Assembly: GCA_029213065.1 (NCBI GenBank)
Contig: JARGPH010000003.1
Location: 1 to 61,366 of the forward strand
Length of the DNA stretch: 61,366 nt
Origin: Verrucomicrobiales bacterium
Lineage (GTDB): Bacteria; Verrucomicrobiota; Verrucomicrobiia; Verrucomicrobiales; DEV007
Reading direction: 5' to 3'
A program made the position numbers and the translations under genes. Below are positions 25,001 to 31,000 of the stretch, in pieces (the stretch's first letter is position 1; every line of letters begins with the position of its first letter). The notes below the pieces were generated by a model, which had not been told where the DNA came from, ran no database searches, and saw nothing but the letters and a program-made list of their open reading frames with translations.

Positions 25001-28000
25001 AATCTCCTCATTCATTAATAACGGCAACTTCATCCATGACGCCGCGCAATTGCGTCTCTACATGGAACTGGTCAATAACGGGACGTTGACGATGAATAAT
25101 GCCAACGGAAGCAGTGAGATTCAGTTCAAAGCGCCGGGCGGCAATGGTCCGGGAGGGTTTGTTACTAACAATGGCACATTTGAAATTACTGAGGATACCG
25201 CCCGCTTTGATGAGTCCGGTTCGATTGTGAATGCCAGCGGCGGAGTGATCAATTCCTCCGGTGCCAGTGTTACTTTCGCTGAAAACCTGACCGTAACTAA
25301 TCAGTCGGGCGGAACCGTGAATTTGACCTCGGGGACCGTGACGGTAAACGACACGAGCTTCAACAATCAATCCGGCGGAACGGTTGATTTCGCGGGAGCC
25401 AATTTGACTCTTAGCACTTCAGCCGCAGTGACCAATGAGGCTGGTGGTGATTTTGATCTGTCAGGTGGTGTTTTTACAATCAATATTGATGCTGCATCCA
25501 CTCTGACGAATGCGGGAACGACCACGTGGGAAGCGGCGGCCGATGGAAACAAAACCATCACCGGATCCGGAACCTTTGTGAATGACGGGACCTTCAATCA
25601 CGATCGAACCGGCGGAAATGACAATCTGATTGTGGACGGTAGTGTCACGTTCGAGAATAACGGCACCTTTGATTTCAGACATCAGGGGGACATCAATTTG
25701 GAGAGCAATGCGATTTTCGAAAACAATGGAACTCTGACGAAAACGGGCAACGGAACAGATCCGTCTTTCATCTTCACTTTTGGAACGACTGGCGGGACTT
25801 TTATCCAGAAGGCTACCGGTGTCGTTCAATCTGATATCGGAGAGATCCGTATCGCGGTTGAGAATACGACATCGGATGCGGCGGGAACCTGGAATGCCAA
25901 TGGAGGAAATATTGAGTTGGCGGGAACCGTCACTGGAACGATAACGGGAACCGCTTCCGGAGCCGGAGCGATTCGAATTGAGAACGAGGGTAACTCAGCC
26001 ATTCTGGATGACCTGATCGTCGGAGGAGGCGGTCTCAATTTTGACGTCAGTGGAAATGGAGTTGTCTGGGCAAGTAAGGATATCGACACCACGCTAGGGA
26101 ACCTGACCAACCTGAATACGATGTCGATTGTTTCAGGTGTCGGGAAAACGCTCAGTGGGGACGGGATCCTCATTACCGGAATCGGCGGGACCACGACGCT
26201 CGCGAATGGAGCGACCGTGACGACCCCCGGCGCAGCGACGATGCAGGTCGACGCCGGCGGGACTCTGAATGGAGGGGGAACCTTCGAAGGAGAGGTTAAC
26301 GTTATTTCCGGAACGGTGGCGCCGGGCGACCCCGGAGTCGACATCACACAGACTCTCAGCACCGACTCGATTGACTTGGGATCGGGAACCTTTGTCGTCG
26401 ACCTCGACGGGATCACCGACGGAGATTTGCTCAATGTCACTGGCGAAGTGGATCTTGGTTCCTCTGCTCTGGATATCGATTCGGCAGCCAATCTCGTGAA
26501 TGGGAGCACGATCGTTATTATCGAGAATGATGCTTCCGACGCGGTTGTTTCGACTTTCACAGGGCAGTTGGAAGGCTCCGTCGTCACGACAGGTGGAAAC
26601 AGTTATGTGATCTCCTACGTCGGAGAGGATGGGAACGATGTCGTTCTCTTTGCCGGTGCCCCTGAGACCCATGTGGATCTGACAGGCGGAGTGCTTACGA
26701 TCAGCGATATTAACAATGAGAGTGCGGATCAGATTTCGTTCACCTTCGATGCGGCGAACAATGAATATGTGATCCACGATCCGAACTTAGTGATTTCGAC
26801 GACCGGCTTGAGCGGTGCTCAGCTCAGTCGCCCCGATGCCTACACCGTTCGGATTGATGCGTCAGTTGTTACGGATGTTGTTATTGAAACCGCGAATCCG
26901 ACGGACGCAGGGGCCGCCGACTCGGTCACGATTGGTGGAGCTGATGCGATTGTTTTTCCGGGCGCGTTGACCGTGAATGCGGAAACAATTGTGGTAGCTG
27001 GTGACGTTACTCTGGGGGCAAATAGTTCCCTGAGCGGGGGCACGGCAACGTTTAATGGGACAACCGATCTGAGTGGAGACACTCTCACCCTGGATCTCAG
27101 TAGCGGTGCGACCAACTCAGTTGGCGCCAATTTTAATTTCAAGGATGGCACGTTGACTTTGGCGAATAGCACAACGTTCGCTAACAACGGGACCGCCCTT
27201 TTTGATGGCGGAGGAGGCGATTTCTTAAATGGAAGCGGAACGTTTACGAACAACGCCACGTTTAATTCGATCACCACGACCGGCAGCGACAACTTCATCA
27301 TCGGAGCTACCGCAACGTTCGTGAATGCGGCGACTGGCGAATACATCATCGATGGGGGTGGCGACATCCAGCTCACGGATGACTCTCTCTTCGACAACCG
27401 CGGTACACTTCAAAAACTGACAGGAACCAACGGAGCGAGCGGCGATCCTTCCTATATATTCAGTCAGGGCGGAAACTTCACGAACTCGGGCACGCTTCAG
27501 GCGGATGCCGGAACCCTCAGTGTTGCCGGCGGAAACAGTTCAGACGGTTATTCATCGACCGGAGGTAATCTGGTCACTACCGGAACAGGAACGATTCAGA
27601 TTTCAGGAAAATGGACTGAGTTAACGGCTCTCGCTGATATCAGCGGGGGAGATATTGAATTCAGTAATGAGGATCCTGCCGGCACGACCGGTGGACAATT
27701 CAGCACCGTCGCCGGAGGAACCCTTCTGAATGTGACGGGTGACGGCATTCAATGGAAGAGCGCGGAGATCGATACGACAGCCGGCAATCTGACCAACACC
27801 GGTTTGCTCGTCATTCAAGCGGGTGGACCGAAACCTCTCACCGGAGGCAATGAGTTGATCAATACGACAGGCACGGTCGCTTTTGAATCAGGGGAAATTG
27901 ATCTCGATGGCACGGTTTTCCGAAACCAGTCCACCTTCACTATTTCCGAAGTCGCATTCAGTGCGCTGAAGGGAGACAGCAGCCTCATCAACGATGCCGG

Positions 28001-31000
28001 AGCGACTATCGATTGGATCGGCGGCGGGGTTCTCCGTCTCAGGGAGACCGCGACGATTCAGAACGATGGCACCTTCAATCAGAGCGGCATTGCTGACCTC
28101 GATATCGAGTCGGCTGCCGGAGGCGGCTTCGTGAACAACGGGACTTACGAATGGAACGGGACCGGGAACGTCGATATCGACTCCGCCGGTGTCGGGTTCG
28201 ACAACAACGGCACTCTCAACTGGAATAACAATGGTGACTTCGACATCTCTACGAGTGGAGTCGGCTTGATCAACGATGGCGATATCAATTGGAAATCCTC
28301 CGGAACGATCGATCTCAATCTCGCCGATACCGTTCTCGACAACAATGGAACGACCACTTTCGCGAACAATGCGAACCGCTCCATTATTGGTCTGGGCACT
28401 TTCCTGAACGACGGAACGTTCAATCATGCCTTTGGTGGCAGTGGAGATAATCTCATCCTCAACAACAGCGTCACGTTTGAGAATAACGGGACCTTCGACT
28501 TCCAGGGGCAGGGAGACTTGCAATTCGCGGACAATGCGACTTCGACCTTCCTGAACAACGGCACCTTCATCAAATCGGCGGCGGGAGGGGATCCCTCTTT
28601 CGTATTCTCGTTTAACGGAACCTCGGGTACCTTTATTCAGGGAGCCGCTGGAACTGTGGAATCAAATGCCGGAACATTGCGCATAGCCGCGGGCGATAAT
28701 ACCTCAAATGCTGCCGGAACTTGGACAGCTCATGGCGGTGATATCGAGCTCGGTGGAACCTGGTCGGGAACCCTTACTGGAGACTCTCTCGGCACCAGTC
28801 TCGTCGAGATCACCTACTCCGGAAATGCAGGAATCGAGAGTGATATCGACATCGCCGCGGGCGGTTTGAGCTTCGACATTGGTGGAAATGGCGTCGAATG
28901 GAATCAGCGGGATATCGACACCACGCTCGGTGATTTAACCAACCTCAACCTCATGGTGATCGATGACGGTGGAGTTAAAACCTTGAGTGGTGACAACAAA
29001 CTGATCACCGCAAATGGAGCGACGACGAGTTTCAAAGCAGCTGGTGCGGTGACCACTCCCGGTCTCGCCAGCCTCCAAATCGACAGCGGTGGCACCGTCA
29101 ACGGTGCGGGGTCGTTCGAAGGCGAAGTCTTTGGCGCAGCCGGATCGCTCATCGAAACGATTGGAGATCTCACTTTGGGAGACCTCGGAACGAATGCCTT
29201 CAACACCGAAGGTAACATCATTGTGAATAATCTCGATCTTCTCACTCTGAATGATTTGGGGCTGGCTCAAATCGGAGCAAGCACTCTTGTGAGATCCGGC
29301 GGAGTTCTTAACGCACCAAACAATCTTACCATGAGCGCCGGAGACGAAATTTCCGGCGGTGGTGATATCAATGCAGATATCAGTGTGAACTCTGCGACAG
29401 TGGCTCCGGGTGAGTCGGGTGCGGATATCACGCAGACGCTGAGCACCGATTCGATTGACATGGGATCGGGAACTTTTGTGGTCGATCTTGATGGAGTCAC
29501 GGATGGCGACTTGCTAAACGTTACCGGAGAAGTGGACCTTGATTCCTCGACACTGGATATCGACTCTGCAGCCAATCTCGTGACCGGAAGCACGATTGTG
29601 ATTATCGAAAACGACGACACCGATGCAGTGGTGTCGACTTTCACCGGTCAGGCGGAAGGTTCCGTCGTTACAACAGGCGGCAACAGCTACGTGATTTCCT
29701 ATGCAGGTGACGACGGTAACGACGTTGTTCTTTTCGCCGGAGTACCTGAGACTCAGGTCGAACTGACAGCGGGAGGCATTCTCGAAATCACCGATATCAC
29801 GAACGACTCAGTTGATACGATTACGGTGAGCTACGACGCTGCGACGAACACCTACACGATTCAGGAGGCTGACGGGACTTTCGTGATCAGTACTTTGGGG
29901 CTTTCTGCCGCGCAGGTAACACGGCCAAATGCTCAAACAGTGATCATTGATGCGAATGCGATTCCCGGCGGAATTACCGGAGTGACCATTGATACGACAG
30001 GCCCTGATACCACCAACACCGGTGTCGAGAATAATGATGCGGTTACGATTTTGACGACGAATGGAGCTCTTGCCATTGACGGCGATATCTCCATCACAGC
30101 CGATGATATTTTGCTGGGAGACGGAACCACAGCCAGCATTCTTGATACCAGTGCCGGAGCTGGCTCGGTGACTTTGAACGCTAAGCAGCAGATTGATTTG
30201 CTGGATGATTCTGCAATCATCACTGACTCCGGCACAGTGACTTTGAATGCCAATGTCGCCGACAATGCCAATGGAGGCGGACAGGGAATCGACGTTCGCA
30301 ACGGTGCTTCGATTACGACGGGGAGTGGTGACATCACACTCAATGGTACCGGCAACGGCAATATTAACGGGAAATACGGAGTCTGGCTCCGCACCAATGC
30401 CGAAGTGATATCGACCAGCGGGGCAATCGATATTGACGGGGTCGCTGCTGGTAATGGAAATAATAACCGGGGTGTTTTCACCAATGATAACACGACTATT
30501 CGCACGGGCGGAAACATCAGTATTGATGGGACCGGCGGAGGCGGATCAGGTGGCCCCGCTTCCGGTGGAACCAATGACAGCGGAAATGACGGCGTCGAAC
30601 TCCAGGGATTGATTGAAACGACAGGAGCCGGAAGCATCTCTGTCACCGGAACCGGTGGCGGTGAATCGGCAGCCGCTGCCAACAGTAATCAGGGAATTCA
30701 GCTCAATGGATCAGGTGCCGTGATTCGCAGTGCAGGAACCGGAACGATTACGCTGACCGGAACCGGAGGAGACGCCAATACCTCAAACCGGGGTGTGTTC
30801 GTTAGCGCTGGTAGCCGGATAGAGTCGACGACCGGAGATATTCTCGTTACGGGGCAGGGTGGCGCTCAGCAGAACCGGAACAACACGAACAACAACGTCG
30901 GTATCCTTGTCGACGGGACGATTGAATCCCTTGGGGTTGCCACGATCACCCTGGATGGTGATGGTGGAGGCACTCAGGGCACCAATAACGATGGCAATCG